Shown piece by piece: positions 24,347 through 37,246 of a stretch of 64,000 bases of DNA (positions within the stretch are counted from its first letter, which is position 1; every line of letters begins with the position of its first letter). Origin of the DNA: Mortierella sp. BCC40632. Taxonomy: Eukaryota; Mortierellomycota; Mortierellomycetes; Mortierellales; Mortierellaceae. The DNA lies in the NCBI GenBank assembly GCA_011634665.1, contig WAEK01000016.1:1042001-1106000 (forward strand), written 5' to 3'. The position numbers were made by a program, and so were the translations under genes. The notes below the pieces were generated by a model. The model was given only the letters and a program-made list of their open reading frames with translations, was not told the DNA's origin and made no database searches.

Positions 24347-27300
24347 CTATGCTAATAGCTCTTGCGAGTGAGATGATTGATCATGAAGACCACTGCCTGT
24401 CTTAAACCGTTTGGCAGCACGAGCCTTGTTCCTTGCAGACGACTTGTGCTTACGCTTGAATTCTTGTGTCATCGTATGCCGTGTCTGTTCCCATTGCTTT
24501 GTGATTTCATCCATCGTGTCTGTCCTCATAAATACCATGTTTGAGGGCTTGTAGCTGGATCTTTTTTTTTAAAAAAAGGAACAAAAGACGCGTAGGCGTT
24601 TAGTCAAGGTCATCATGATATCCCCCCCCCCCCACCTTCTCTTTCCCTTTTCCTCTCCGAAAAAAAAAAAAAAAAAAAGGATCCTTACCTCTTCAAGAGT
24701 GCTGGTTTGTTGAAATGGAAAAAGAAAAGCGATCCTGCATGCGACAACGGTTGGAATTCGGATTCTGTACCAAAAATGGTCTTGGCTCCTTGTGTAAAGG
24801 ACATGAGTGGGGCTGGCTCATGATCTCCTCCTCCACTTCCGTCCATCAAAAGATCATCCTCAACTTCACCTCCTTCCTGCATATCTTCATCTTCTTCATC
24901 GTCCCCACCAAAGAGCTTGAAGGATCCTGCTCCAGTAGAAGGTGCAAAAAGTGACTTGAGATCAGATGCCACCTGGAACCCAGCTGCTGGCAAGGATTCA
25001 CCACTTGTCTTTGCTGATTCTGCAGAGACTTCATCTTCATCCTTGTTCAGCTCTTCATCATCAAAGGCGAATGAGAAGCTGACCGACTTTTTCTTGGGCT
25101 TGACAGAGTCTTCTGCAACAAGATCATCCTCTTCTTCAAGAGGTTCGTCCAAAGGATCGACTGGTTTTTCATGGTCCTCATCCTGATCACTATCGTTCGT
25201 CTCTTCTTCCGAATCGGAATCAAATGCACTCTTCTTTTCAACTGGGGTTGACTCCTTTGGCTCTGGTACAGATTCTTTGACAATAGAAGGTGCAGGTTTT
25301 GGTGGTGGTGGTGGGGCTGCGTCGGGATCATAACGAACTGTCAAACCTGTTGTGAACCCAAGTCCACCCTTCATTTGTCTAGCTGTATCTTCTTCCTTCT
25401 TCTTGCTTCGACCAACATCCTCTCCAAACATGGCTCGGAGAACATTCATGGCTTGGTTCTTTTCAGCATCAATGTTGGCATCGATCTGACGATCTTCATC
25501 CATGACAATACCACTGTTGTCACCGTCTTCTGATTTGGATTGAAGTTGTTGTTGATGCGCCATAAATTCCTGGTCATCCTCGTTCCGGATCCGGTCATCC
25601 AAGAAATCCTTGGTCAATTGGAAACGAGAGTCGGATGTACCAATCTTGGTCTGTAGTTCAAACAAGGCTTTGCCTCCAGGTCCTTCGAATTGCTCCTTAA
25701 TTCCCACAGCTAGATTATTTTTTTTATCAAAGATAAAACCAGAAATGTTAGGAGGTTGGATAAAAAGATTTTTTTTCTTATGCCAAGAATGGATCTTACC
25801 AGAGTCTCCTCGTTTACCAAGGCCAAATCTCTCACTATCATCGTCCTCTTCATCATCATCCGAGGCAAAGATATCCTTGACATTAGAAAGCTTTCTTGAA
25901 TCCTTGGATTTGATCTCCTTGTCATTGTCTCCCTCAGATCCAGAATCCGAGTCAAAAATGCTCATCATTTTCTTGTTCTTGGCCATTGCATCCCTCTCCA
26001 TCTTTTCATAGTCTTCACTATCCTCGTCATCTGAATCAAAGACAACATGTTTTCCAGATGTCTTGTTCTTGCTCACATGAGAATCTAGATCAGCAAGGGT
26101 TGATGCAATCAATTGTTGTTGCTTGGCCCGTGCGGCATCCAATTGTGCCTCTCGGGCTTCCAACGCCTTGAGACGGGTGGTATTGGACTCTGCTGCAAAC
26201 TTGGCTGCTTCATTCATTTCTTCTTCTTCTTCTTCCTCGCTTCCGCTTTCTTTGGTATCATGATGCGAAACACCATCGTCATTGTCATCATCCGAATCAA
26301 AGAGTCCGCCAGAACTCTTTGCTAAAGAAGTCTTGAGTTGGAGCTGAGTAATTGCCTTGATTGTCTCTTCATCCAGGTCTTCCTCTTCCTCTTCCTCCTC
26401 TTCCTCCTCCTCCTCATCATCATCATCATCGTCATCAGATCCTTCAGCACTATCCATGATTTCGTCCTCTCCTTCATCTCCAGAGTCTGCCTCTGGGATA
26501 GAGGCATCTGCTCCTACTCCTTCCATCGGAAGATCACCAAACATGTCATCTGCTGTCGTATCTTTGAATGAGCTCGTACCAAGACCGAGCTCTTCACTGT
26601 ACCCTTCGCCGTCGTCGTCATCATCGTCGTCATCACTACCGTAATGACCACCAGTGGCGTGTTCATCAATATCTGAGAAATCTCTTGATTCCATGTCAAG
26701 ACCTGCAAGAATCGAAGCCATCATCGCCCTGTCGCCATCCGTTGAACTAGTCTTCTCCTCTGCTACTTCAGGCCTGGCTGGTGTCACTGATTCTTTGGTG
26801 GATGTGGTGGTTGAGGCTGAGGTGGATGAAGAAGGTGCTGATGACGAGGGTTTCAAGAATTTGGCGAGAGCGACTTCGATGGGCAAATGTTTTCCTTTGG
26901 GGATAGGTTCGTTTTCGTCGATTTCGTAAATCAGCTCAGAAAGAGGAAGGACTTTTCCAGGAGTGTTGAACAATTTCTCGACATTGTTCTTGTAATGCGA
27001 TGGATCATATGATATCTAGAGGAAATTGCGACAGAGTTTCATGGTTAGTATATACTATTTTTTTTTCTCCGAATCTTCATGAACACAATGCCTCCCCCCC
27101 CAAAAAAAAACAAGAGGAAATATGATAAGCAATCCACGATTCTTCCATCTCTTCCTTGTTTTCCCTCTGTTCATACTCTATCAAGTTTCATGGCGAGGAC
27201 AGGACGTCCATACCGTCCACGTTTCCATCCACGTCGACCATCGACATTCTTTTCCGTGATCAAACTCATGTCGTCTGCATACTTGGATGTGCTCCGTCGA

Positions 27301-28277
27301 AGTTTCTTGAGTTGTGCTTCCTGTTCTTTTTTTTCTTTGAGTGCATGCTTCTCCAGAACTTCTTGTTCCCTAGCATGAGTAGATTTTGGACGAGAAGGTC
27401 AACTTCCATTACATTTCCAGAGAAAAAATCGGCCAAAATCCTCCTCCTCCCCAAGAAATGGTATGACAACACAGAAAATAAAATGAAAAAAAGTACCTTG
27501 TCTGCCAGGTTTTGTTAGCTTCTTGGATCTTGAGCACATTCCCTTTCCATTTGGCACCATTGAAGAGGGCTAAACATTTGAGCCACTCCTTTCGAGTCGT
27601 GTCCAGAGTAATATAGGCAAATCCTCGACAAGTGCCGTCAACATCGTCCTTGGCGACATATACATCCTTGAGTTCTCCAAAGCTTTTGAATCGTCCTTCG
27701 ACATCTGTCGCGGTCACCTCACGGGCTAATCCTCCAATATACGCACGTTGTGAGATGTGCTCTAGATAGGAACAAAGGGAGAAGTGATGGTGGAATCATC
27801 CCCAGTCATGCCAGAAACGTCAGTCGCCTGGAAAAGTGAATCATTCGAGGAGATCCTCCATTTTAGAGCGTACATGCATGTGTAATACGCGTTTGTGTAT
27901 GTAATACCATTAGGATCCAGTGGCGCCTTGGGTTCTTTAGGCTTTTTGACTTTGGGTGGTTTTTCGGCTGGGATATCTGGCGTTGGTTCAGGGGCAGGCG
28001 TCAAGGTCCCTACTCCTGGTTTTGTTCTTGCTCCACTTCCGGATCCACCTCCTACTCCGATTATGCCAAATTTCTTTACGGGTGCTTTGGATCCTATCCT
28101 GTCTGTTGTATTCGAGTAAGTTCCTCTGTGTGGTTGTCCAGTATGACTGCCCCGATCTTCATCCTTCTTGAATGGTCTAGGACCAGGTTTTGAACCGGGT
28201 GCAGTCCTTGGTCCACCAGGCCTGAAGCCAGAGCCTTTTCCGGCAGTTGCATGAGGCCGGTTGTCCGTGAATGCCAT
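24347..28277 (-). CDS. RRM-domain nucleolar protein, NOL8-like
   Basis: Five exons: 28277-27908, 27761-27497, 27369-27177, 27015-24689 and 24554-24347; phases agree and give 1120 residues. A Gly/Pro/Lys-rich amino-terminal extension of about 120 residues precedes one RRM (about 129-205) with RNP2-like AYIGGL and RNP1-like RGFAYITL. The next block, GWKRGRYGRPVLAMKL then SYDPSHYKNNVEKLF, is the conserved post-RRM region I associate with NOL8 relatives in ribosome biogenesis. A long acidic, Asp/Glu/Ser-rich region follows (runs near 26380-26440). The carboxy end has W, then TQEFKRKHKSSARNKARAAKRF, typical of this family. The likely role is nucleolar pre-rRNA processing; this is inferred from family resemblance. 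It is transcribed toward SGF11 with a short 3' gap. Confidence 0.78.
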
Positions 28278-29669
28278 TCCTCTATTACTTTTTTTTTTTC
28301 TTCTTTTTATTGTTCTGATTTCCTGCCTCCTTTTCTTTCACTGGCTTTTCTGTTCCGTGGTTGAAATTCAGGAATCAAGGTCAAGGTGGGATGGGTCACT
28401 CTAGCTATCGGCGAAGCCTCGTCCATTCACTGGCATGCACCTATAGAAAAAAAAAAAAAAAAAAAAAAAAAAGTGATGTGATTAGACTGCATAAACAATC
28501 CATTGGCAGTCACGGTCTGTTCGACTCGTCTGTTCTGAGCCCTAGGAAAGAGCTCAAGCAACATAGCGACATGAACTTTTCGAAGGGTCGCCATAGTATA
28601 CCTACTGCCAGCCAATATGGAGAACACTCTAACCGTCTGCCCTCACCCACACTTTCACTCACAACTTCACTCACACCTTCAGCCGACACAAGCAAGGCGG
28701 TGAGAAGGAATTTGGATCATTACTATTCTTGTGTCATCATGCCTCTGAACTGGGTTTCTCTCTTCCTCCACATCGATACTTGATTGGTTATCTAGGGCAA
28801 GACAAGGTGGAGAATGGTTGAACTCTTTCCTTCTGGCCAGGATAGAGTAGTGTGATGGAGCAATTGATCACAACAAGCAAGCCTCTCCTATCCATTTTTT
28901 GAGAGAAACGCGACGGCCGAACTTTATCTACTTTGTTCATGACAAAGCAAAGGCACTATCAGCTTTAGATATATATCAACAATACGACGATCTCGCTCTC
29001 TGAGAAGTAGCCATAGTTGTGTATCAATTGCAACAGATCCTCTATGGAATTCACAGAGTTTTAGCAGACCAGTAAATACTATCTGTGTCCAGACTATTTC
29101 GTCAGGCTAGGCAAGCAACAGAAGTGTTCAGCTCTGGTAAAAATAAAAAACAGAACGTTTAGTATTGTCACCTACCTTGAAGAGCTCCCTTTCTTCGCTT
29201 CATGCTCCCTTTCACTTTTGAATTCAAATGACCTCGGTGCTTTCATCGTCTTTGGGGCTCTTAGTCTGGAATAGCCCGTCTTCAGAGTATAGCCAAGTAT
29301 GCTGCAAGCGTAAAGGATCGTTTGTCCCCCGCTTGGTGAGCGTATCAAGTACTGTCGCCCACATTGTCCCCAAGTTGTTGAACATGGTTCCACCAGGATT
29401 CTGAAGTCCATATCCAACACAGCCTAGGACTGAACAGTAAAAAGCTGAAGTGCATTTCTCTGGCGGACCACAGGTGTGACTTCTATCCGTATTTTGATTT
29501 TCGACGCACAGGCACACGTTGGGCCTCCAAGCAACGACAAACCGACAATGCACTCCATACCAATTTTTTTTCTTCTTCTTTCTTTGTTAGTTCTACAAAG
29601 CATTTCTAGCTAGGGATAAGCGAGGGGGGAATATGATAAAGGGAAACAAAACGACCTTGTGCTGCACTG
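28278..29669. other. Intergenic: promoter of the RRM gene and 3' flank of ASF1
   Basis: This 1.4 kb holds an A run at 28447-28473 and mixed-composition DNA. Minus-strand open frames of 80-110 codons around 29172-29553 show no domain and no splice support, so they are not called. Confidence 0.45.
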
Positions 29670-30649
29670 TTACATTTCAGTGTCCTCCTCGCCCTTTGAA
29701 GCTGCCTCCATTGCTAGGACCTATACAGAGTAAAAATACAAAGACAACAGGGAACACATTTTAAGTATGTAGTCGAGATATGATAGACCTGATGATTTGA
29801 AAATTGTTGGAAATCTCTCAACGACGCGCGGCTAGCTGAGATAATAATGGAAATAACGGTGCCAAAGTCATCCAAGACTATGTCACAACCTAGACGGGTC
29901 GGCTCCTGTGATATTCCAGAAAGACGAGTATACTCCTCGACAAAGGCCAAGGAACCATCATAAAAGTTTTGTATCCATGTCCAGTGCGAAGTTGTTGGTC
30001 CTCTGGTGCACTCCATACTGTCCAGTCGCCTACAGATCTCTCTCTCTCCAGATCCGTCACTCTTGCTAGACACACGTCGTTGGGATATTGAACACTTTGA
30101 GAGAAAGGAAATCGGGGGATAATGTCATAAGGTTCAATTACCTCTTCTTCTGTCTGGACTGGTGGCATTTCCTCCTCCTTTGGATTATCCCTAAAATCGA
30201 TTATTTTTTTTTTAAAAAAAACAACAAAAACATAAAGTCAGTACACACACCAGGAGCCATCTCTACCAACAAGTCGATCCTAACAGACGTCTTCCAAAAA
30301 AGAAAAAAGAAAAAAGAAAAAAACCACCAAGAAAGGGAGCACTCTCTCCTTCCCCCCAAGTTACCAGTTAATAGGGAACCGAGTCACCCTCGGCTTCTCG
30401 GCAAGGATGGAACGGAAAAGTTTGTCATAGGCCACCTGCTCAGGAGGGTTCTCACGAAGCTCCTCCTCTAGATATTCGTTGTTGACATAATAACCGATCC
30501 TGACAAACTCCTTGTCCTGGTATGAGCAAGTGAGCAAGATCACAGTCACTCCCACAATGTCGCCATGTGGAATCAAATCTGGCTTTGGAGCATTAGCCTA
30601 AGCAAGAATAAAAGACAAACAGAAAGTGATGATGTGAGATGAGAGCCGC

Positions 30650-30686
<37 letters not shown>

Positions 30687-30897
30687 TATCGCTCCAACAC
30701 AAGCACAACAAGAGGAAAGAAGGGTCTATTCCCAAGATTTTTTTTTTTTTTTAGAAGAATATATACCTGGAAGATGAACTTGTGAACGCCAACAGGGATA
30801 GGTCCAATCACAATAGTCTCCAAGACTTGATCATGGGCGTTTGAATTTGCAGAGCCAACATAATGATCTTCCACCCAAATCTAGTTGGATGTCCGAG

Positions 30898-30934
<37 letters not shown>

Positions 30935-31116
30935 AAGATGGAATCAAAAACCAAATCAGCTTGCAGAGAATGCACAAAATACTTTCTCATAGAGAGAGAG
31001 CTTACCATCAGAAAGAGGTGCGATACACTCAAAAGTGATCTCGAACTGGTATGGGTTGGCAAAGTGGGTGGGGTTGTCGAGGACCTGAATGTTGGTGGGA
31101 TGCTGACAATACTCAT
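29670..31116 (-). CDS. ASF1: Histone H3-H4 chaperone ASF1 (5' half disturbed by single-base offsets)
   Basis: Exons: 31116-31006, 30880-30767, 30597-30365, 30190-30142 and 29720-29670; together 558 nt or 185 codons, in phase at every junction. The carboxy half is textbook ASF1: [54 protein letters not shown], then INWDNP and a short acidic tail ending EEDTEM. The start MSIV is also right. Between them the conserved amino-terminal sequence ([16 protein letters not shown]) is present in the DNA but in another frame, entered after codon 6. Two further one-base gaps in exon 2 (around the expected LEWK and IYVG) bring it back. The net loss is three bases, so a formal reading frame survives but about 40 residues would be scrambled. 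Either the consensus has indels or the gene is damaged. The roughly 420-nt last intron contains an open frame that I treat as non-coding. Confidence 0.85.
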
Positions 31117-31470
31117 GGCGGATGAACTACACGACCGAGGAACAAGTGAGAACAAACTACAAATGAAGAAGAGAGCAGAGAAGAGAGGATTGGGAGGGGG
31201 GGGGGAAAGGGGGGAGAGGATGCTATGGACAAGTAGGGCAGGTGCTGCAGGAGAAGAGTTGAGGGGGGGTGGGGGTCGTTACTGAAGCACCAGACAAGGA
31301 CTCGAGAAACAAGGCACAGAAAAAGAGAGAAGAAAGAGGCGGCAAACAAGAGGAGGAGGGGACTGAAAAACGACGCGTTCGAGCTTAAAAAACAGTGGCG
31401 CTTCCCGCCCCCCCCGCCCCCCTCTACTCCTTTGACAGTACCATTGTCCGCGCACCCCTTAACCCCCGCT
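31117..31470. other. ASF1 promoter / 3' flank of upstream gene
   Basis: This is strongly GA-rich on the plus strand (CT-rich on the ASF1 coding strand), with G and C runs at 31196-31216 and 31408-31423. No coding sequence is seen. Confidence 0.5.
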
Positions 31471-33081
<1,611 letters not shown>

Positions 33082-33309
33082 TGTCTTTGTGTTTGCTCGC
33101 AGTTTAGGTGGTTGGTTGTCCCTGATGCTAATTGGATGGTTTCAGAAGGTGACCATGTACTAACTGAAGAGAAGGGAACCCTGTCATAGTTAGCGGTCAG
33201 GTCTGTGCGCACTTTGTCATCAGCAAAAACGTCATGGGAGTAAAACCTTTTTTTTTTAAATGTACCTCAATAAGAAGTCTGACACCTGATAAACGGTATT
33301 TGATGACAG

Positions 33310-33353
33310 CAACGACAACGACAACGACAACGACAACAACAACAACAACAACA
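33310..33353. repeat. (ACAACG)n / (CAA)n tract
   Basis: AACGAC units grade into CAA triplets and then an A run, upstream of the minus-strand disordered-protein gene. Confidence 0.8.
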
Positions 33354-33727
33354 AAAAAAATGGCGCTTGGGACGTTCCTGAGCTTTTATCTTTGAGAATG
33401 GCGAAGGTCGTTTTCGGTGTCGAGTTCAGAGGTTTCGTTGCTTAAATAGTTTAGAGAATAAAGGGAGCGAGAGCAAGAAAGAAAGAGAGCGAGAGAGAAA
33501 GAGAGAAAGAGAGAGCTAGACGATGGTAACCCCAAAGGGGGGGGGGAGGAAGAGAGATGAGGAGAGAGTTATGGATCTTGTTTAATCCGAATCGGCCTAG
33601 GATCAAAACGGCGCTTTCTCCTTCATCCTTCCACTTTCTTACTTTGCTTGGTACATGGGTTGGGAGCGGGTGTGTCCCGCGTGTGCTCTAAGAGGAAGAA
33701 GGGCCGACAGAGAGGAAAGGCCAGACG

Positions 33728-33729
<2 letters not shown>

Positions 33730-33777
<48 letters not shown>
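33730..33777. repeat. (GA)n microsatellite, about 24 units
   Basis: A perfect AG repeat followed by 200 bases of imperfect GA-rich sequence to about 33975. Confidence 0.9.
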
Positions 33778-33780
<3 letters not shown>

Positions 33781-33934
33781 AGAGAGAAGAGAGAGCGAGA
33801 GCGAGTGATAGACAAACAGAGAGAAAAGAGAGAGAGAGAGAAGAGAGAGAATAGAGAGAGAGAGAATAGAGAGAGAGACAGAGAGAGAGAAAAGAGAGGA
33901 TGAAAAGGGAGAAAGAGAGAGAAAGAGAGAGAGA

Positions 33935-33975
<41 letters not shown>

Positions 33976-35312
33976 CAAAGAGAAGGGGACCCTGCGGATG
34001 CCTTTGAACTCAATCCTTTGGAGTGCATCACAAGGGGAAAGGCGGCAGTCAACGTTAGAGCAATTGTCGTCTGGACGTCCCTCTGGACCTTGACTGCCTC
34101 CTCGTATTGCTCCCGCCTCTCTCTCTGTCTCTGTCTCTCTTTCACTCTGTCTTCTCTTCTGTCTCTCTCTCTTTTTCTCTCTCTCTTTGCTCTCTCATTG
34201 TTAATGCAAAAGTCCGCAGTGGACGGGGGGAGCCCTTTCTTTGTTTGATAAGGCGATCTGCTACGGAGACGACGCAACCAAGCAGCCCGTAAAAAAATAG
34301 CAAATGGCTGTGCGGTCTAAATGTGTAGTCTACCAATGTCCTCTCCTGAACATCTTCTCCCTACCCCTAATCCTTTGAGTCCGCATAAAGAGAAAAAAAA
34401 AAGAGAGAGAGAGAAAGAAAGAAAGAGAGAAAGAGCACAGTGTGTATCAGGATTGTGCCATCTTGAAAACAACAACAACAACATCAGGCAGCTCAAAGGA
34501 GCACTAAACAAGGTCTGGACAAATAGAAAAAAAAACAGAAAAAAAGGTGGGTCCTGGGAATCCTGCGGAGCATCCAGGGAGGCCCAAGCTCTTCTCTGGG
34601 GTCTGGACCAGGGTGTAGGAGCCGAGGAGAGGGTATGAACAATATGCACCTTTTGGGAGAGAGAGAGAGAAAGACAGAGAGAGCTAGGCGAACCGCGTGT
34701 GCCTGTTTCACAAGGCAGCAGCATGCATTACGTTTGTGGTTCTGCAGTAATATTAAAATGAGATGATGGCATGAAAGGGGAGAGAGAGAGTGAGATCACA
34801 TGGAGTGGCGGAGAGAGTCACCCTCACATGGTTCTAATGGGCCTGAAAAAAAAAAAAAAGTCGGTCATGAATATCCGCTCCGCCGATCATAAACCATTTC
34901 CACTCCACCTCCGATCTCCCTTCACCCCCACATACACGTCCATACACATACACACCTTTCACCTGCTCATTTGTCCCCCCCCTCCCCTCCCTTTCAAACA
35001 TTTGAATCGCGTCTATACAAAAAAAAAAAAAAAAAAGAAAATAGAGCAATCTTAACCCATGTGGACACGGTACTTTTTTAATCCGCGCGGATCCTGGTCG
35101 TCTGTCACATCTCCTCATCGACAGCAACGGTTCTACTCTGCCGCTCTCTCTACTGCTCAGGCATGCTCTCCTATCTGGCCACCTCTTTTTTTGCGCTTTG
35201 TCCATTTTTCACTCCAAAGCGATTGCTCCAAAGACTTGGACTAGATATCCACAGCAGTCTGATGCCTGCTCTCCCTGATCCCTTTCTCCTCTTCCTGCTC
35301 CTACTCCTCCTC

Positions 35313-35316
<4 letters not shown>

Positions 35317-35349
<33 letters not shown>
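35317..35349. repeat. (CT)n microsatellite
   Basis: A CT tract immediately upstream of the reductase start, part of its pyrimidine-rich leader. Confidence 0.85.
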
Positions 35350-35356
<7 letters not shown>

Positions 35357-35375
35357 CCCGTCTTTCTCTGTCCCA

Positions 35376-35684
35376 ATGGTGGTGATGACGATGACCAACA
35401 TGACAATGAAATGACAAATAGCCTCTCTCGAACACCTTGACAGTGGTCACTGGTGGAACGCGTGGGATCGGTCTAGCAACTGCAAAATTGTTTGCCTCTC
35501 AAGGATCGAGACTCGTCGTCCTTGGACGTGACCAGGCTCGGATCGAACATGTACTCAAGCATGAACTTGGACCTATCCAAAGTTCGGGCACGGCCTCGAC
35601 TGCTCACCAACCACATCTTGGGTTCCAATGTGATGTCTCGATCCAAAAGGACGTAGACAGGGTCATCAAGGTAAGCAATTCAAT

Positions 35685-35754
<70 letters not shown>

Positions 35755-36418
35755 AAAAGAAAGGTCTAAACAATTTGTTCCGCGCTCATTTTTCCTTGTA
35801 GACGAATCACTCGTGTATTGAATGAAAACATTATCCTTACGTAACCTCTAGGAAATCGCGGGTATAGGACCAATTGACCACTTAATTCACTCGGCTGGGA
35901 TTGTCAAAGATAATTTGTTGGTCCTTCAATCGACCCCTGATATTGAGGCTCTTATCCAAAACAACCTGATGGGGACCATCTGGGTGAACAAGGCAGTTGC
36001 GAAAGTCATGTTGCGCCAACGAAAAGGTACAGCGGAGGAAAAAAAAAAAAAAAAAGTGGCGAGTGTCGTCACTCGTCATCTGCCTTGATTCGCTACCACT
36101 GATGCGAAAACGAGGGGGTCCTCTTTTGTGATTTTGTTGCTTATTTTTATTTTATTAATATTATTATATATATATATTCTTATGCTAGGTGCCATTGTCA
36201 ACATCTCGAGCGTCGCTGGAGTCTATGGAAATGTTGGCCAGACAGTCTACAGTGCCTCCAAGGCGGCAATGATCGGTAGGGTCGGCTGATAAATCTCCCT
36301 TTATTTTTTTTTTTTTTTTGCTCTTTTTTTTTTTAAATGTGACCCAGAATACCATAGCTGATTGATTGGGGTGTACATTCATGCTTGCTTTTACTGACTC
36401 GAGAATACACCCCTTCCC

Positions 36419-36450
<32 letters not shown>

Positions 36451-36923
36451 CCAAGTCACTCTCTAAGGAACTAGGATCGCGCGGAATCACGGTCAACACT
36501 ATTGCTCCCGGATACCAGACACGGATATGATGACTTGTAAGCTCGGAAATCCGCGGGAGAAAAATCTGTTCTTTCTTTCTTTTTGCTCTCCAACTCTCCA
36601 CTTTACAAAAAAAATGCTTAACGTGATAGAATTGGTTCAATGGTCCTTTCTTCAATGTTGACATAGCCACAACGGAGGAACAACGAAAACTCGCCATCTC
36701 TCGGACTTCTCTTGGCCGAATTGGTCTCCCAGAGGATATTGCCGAAGCTGCTCTCTTCCTTGCCCGCGCAAAATTCGTAACCGGTCAGGTAAAAAAAAAA
36801 AGCTTGTACCTCTTTCTTCGTCTTGCACTAATAGCATTCTTCTGCTGCTTACTTCTAATGTCCTCGTTTTTTTTTTCCATGATACAATAGAACCTGGTTG
36901 TGGATGGTGGACTGGTCCTGTAA
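35376..36923 (+). CDS. FabG/CBR4-like short-chain dehydrogenase/reductase (with frame breaks)
   Basis: This is an NAD(P)-binding Rossmann reductase of the SDR family. Visible motifs are TGGTRGIG (cofactor site), HSAGIV (the NNAG position), NISSVAG with the catalytic Ser, and YSASK with the catalytic Tyr and Lys. ITVNTIAPGY and the end VDGGLVL follow. Exons: 35422-35670, 35852-36026, 36189-36275, about 36456-36536, 36667-36788 and 36891-36923. The start is unsure: an ATG at 35376 joined through a 43-nt intron gives MPLSNTLTVV. The family's closest relatives by motif are 3-oxoacyl-ACP reductases such as mitochondrial CBR4, so a role in mitochondrial fatty-acid synthesis is possible. Exon 4 does not join in frame (the only AG follows a 30-nt T run), and its PGY-x-DTDMMT motif lacks one base, giving tandem stops as read. 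An intact product needs corrected sequence or other splicing. Confidence 0.72.
35687..35751. repeat. A65 homopolymer inside a reductase intron
   Basis: An uninterrupted run of about 65 A between the donor at 35671 and the acceptor at 35851. Confidence 0.9.
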
Positions 36924-37246
36924 TTACCCAATTCAAACGACCCACTTATATCACACATGGCCACCCACCCACGAATAAAAAAAAAGGGCGATTCCAAATA
37001 TGAAAGAAAAAAGGACAGTTTTTACATTACAATCAAAAGTGAGACTGAGAGAGAAAAGGAGGGAAAATAGAAAAGGGAGAGGGGGCTATGCTGATTTGCA
37101 TGAGAGAGGGTGAGACGATGCTATGTGGGTGAAGAAAAAAAAAAGAGAAAAAGAAAAATAGAAAATGTCTTGGAAAGGATGGTTCTATACGATGGTTTTG
37201 GGAGGATGGGTTTTTTCTTTCCGCAACACTCTTTCTTGCTCTTCCT
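36924..37246. other. Shared 3' region between the reductase and E2 genes
   Basis: These 323 bases lie between convergent stop codons, with short A runs and GA-rich DNA. No gene is seen. Confidence 0.5.

Larger units (their letters stand above)
33082..35375. other. 2.3 kb intergenic between divergent genes, microsatellite-rich
   Basis: This lies between the start codons of the disordered-protein gene (minus) and the reductase gene (plus). It is GA-rich from 33460 to 33975 and from 34390 to 34440, turning CT-rich at 35300-35365 just before the reductase. Long open frames here are translations of GA/CT repeats and are not genes. Confidence 0.55.

Noticed and set aside
29714..30073. Minus-strand open frame with protein-like composition inside the ASF1 locus
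   Set aside because: It lies inside the last ASF1 intron. Joining 30142 directly to 29720 gives the expected short acidic ASF1 tail in phase, so the frame is best explained as intronic.
30088..30471. Plus-strand frame of 127 codons
   Set aside because: Overlaps ASF1 exons on the other strand and runs through A/T homopolymers.
33648..34277. Overlapping Arg/Glu- and Ser/Leu-rich frames
   Set aside because: Direct translations of GA/CT microsatellites on both strands.
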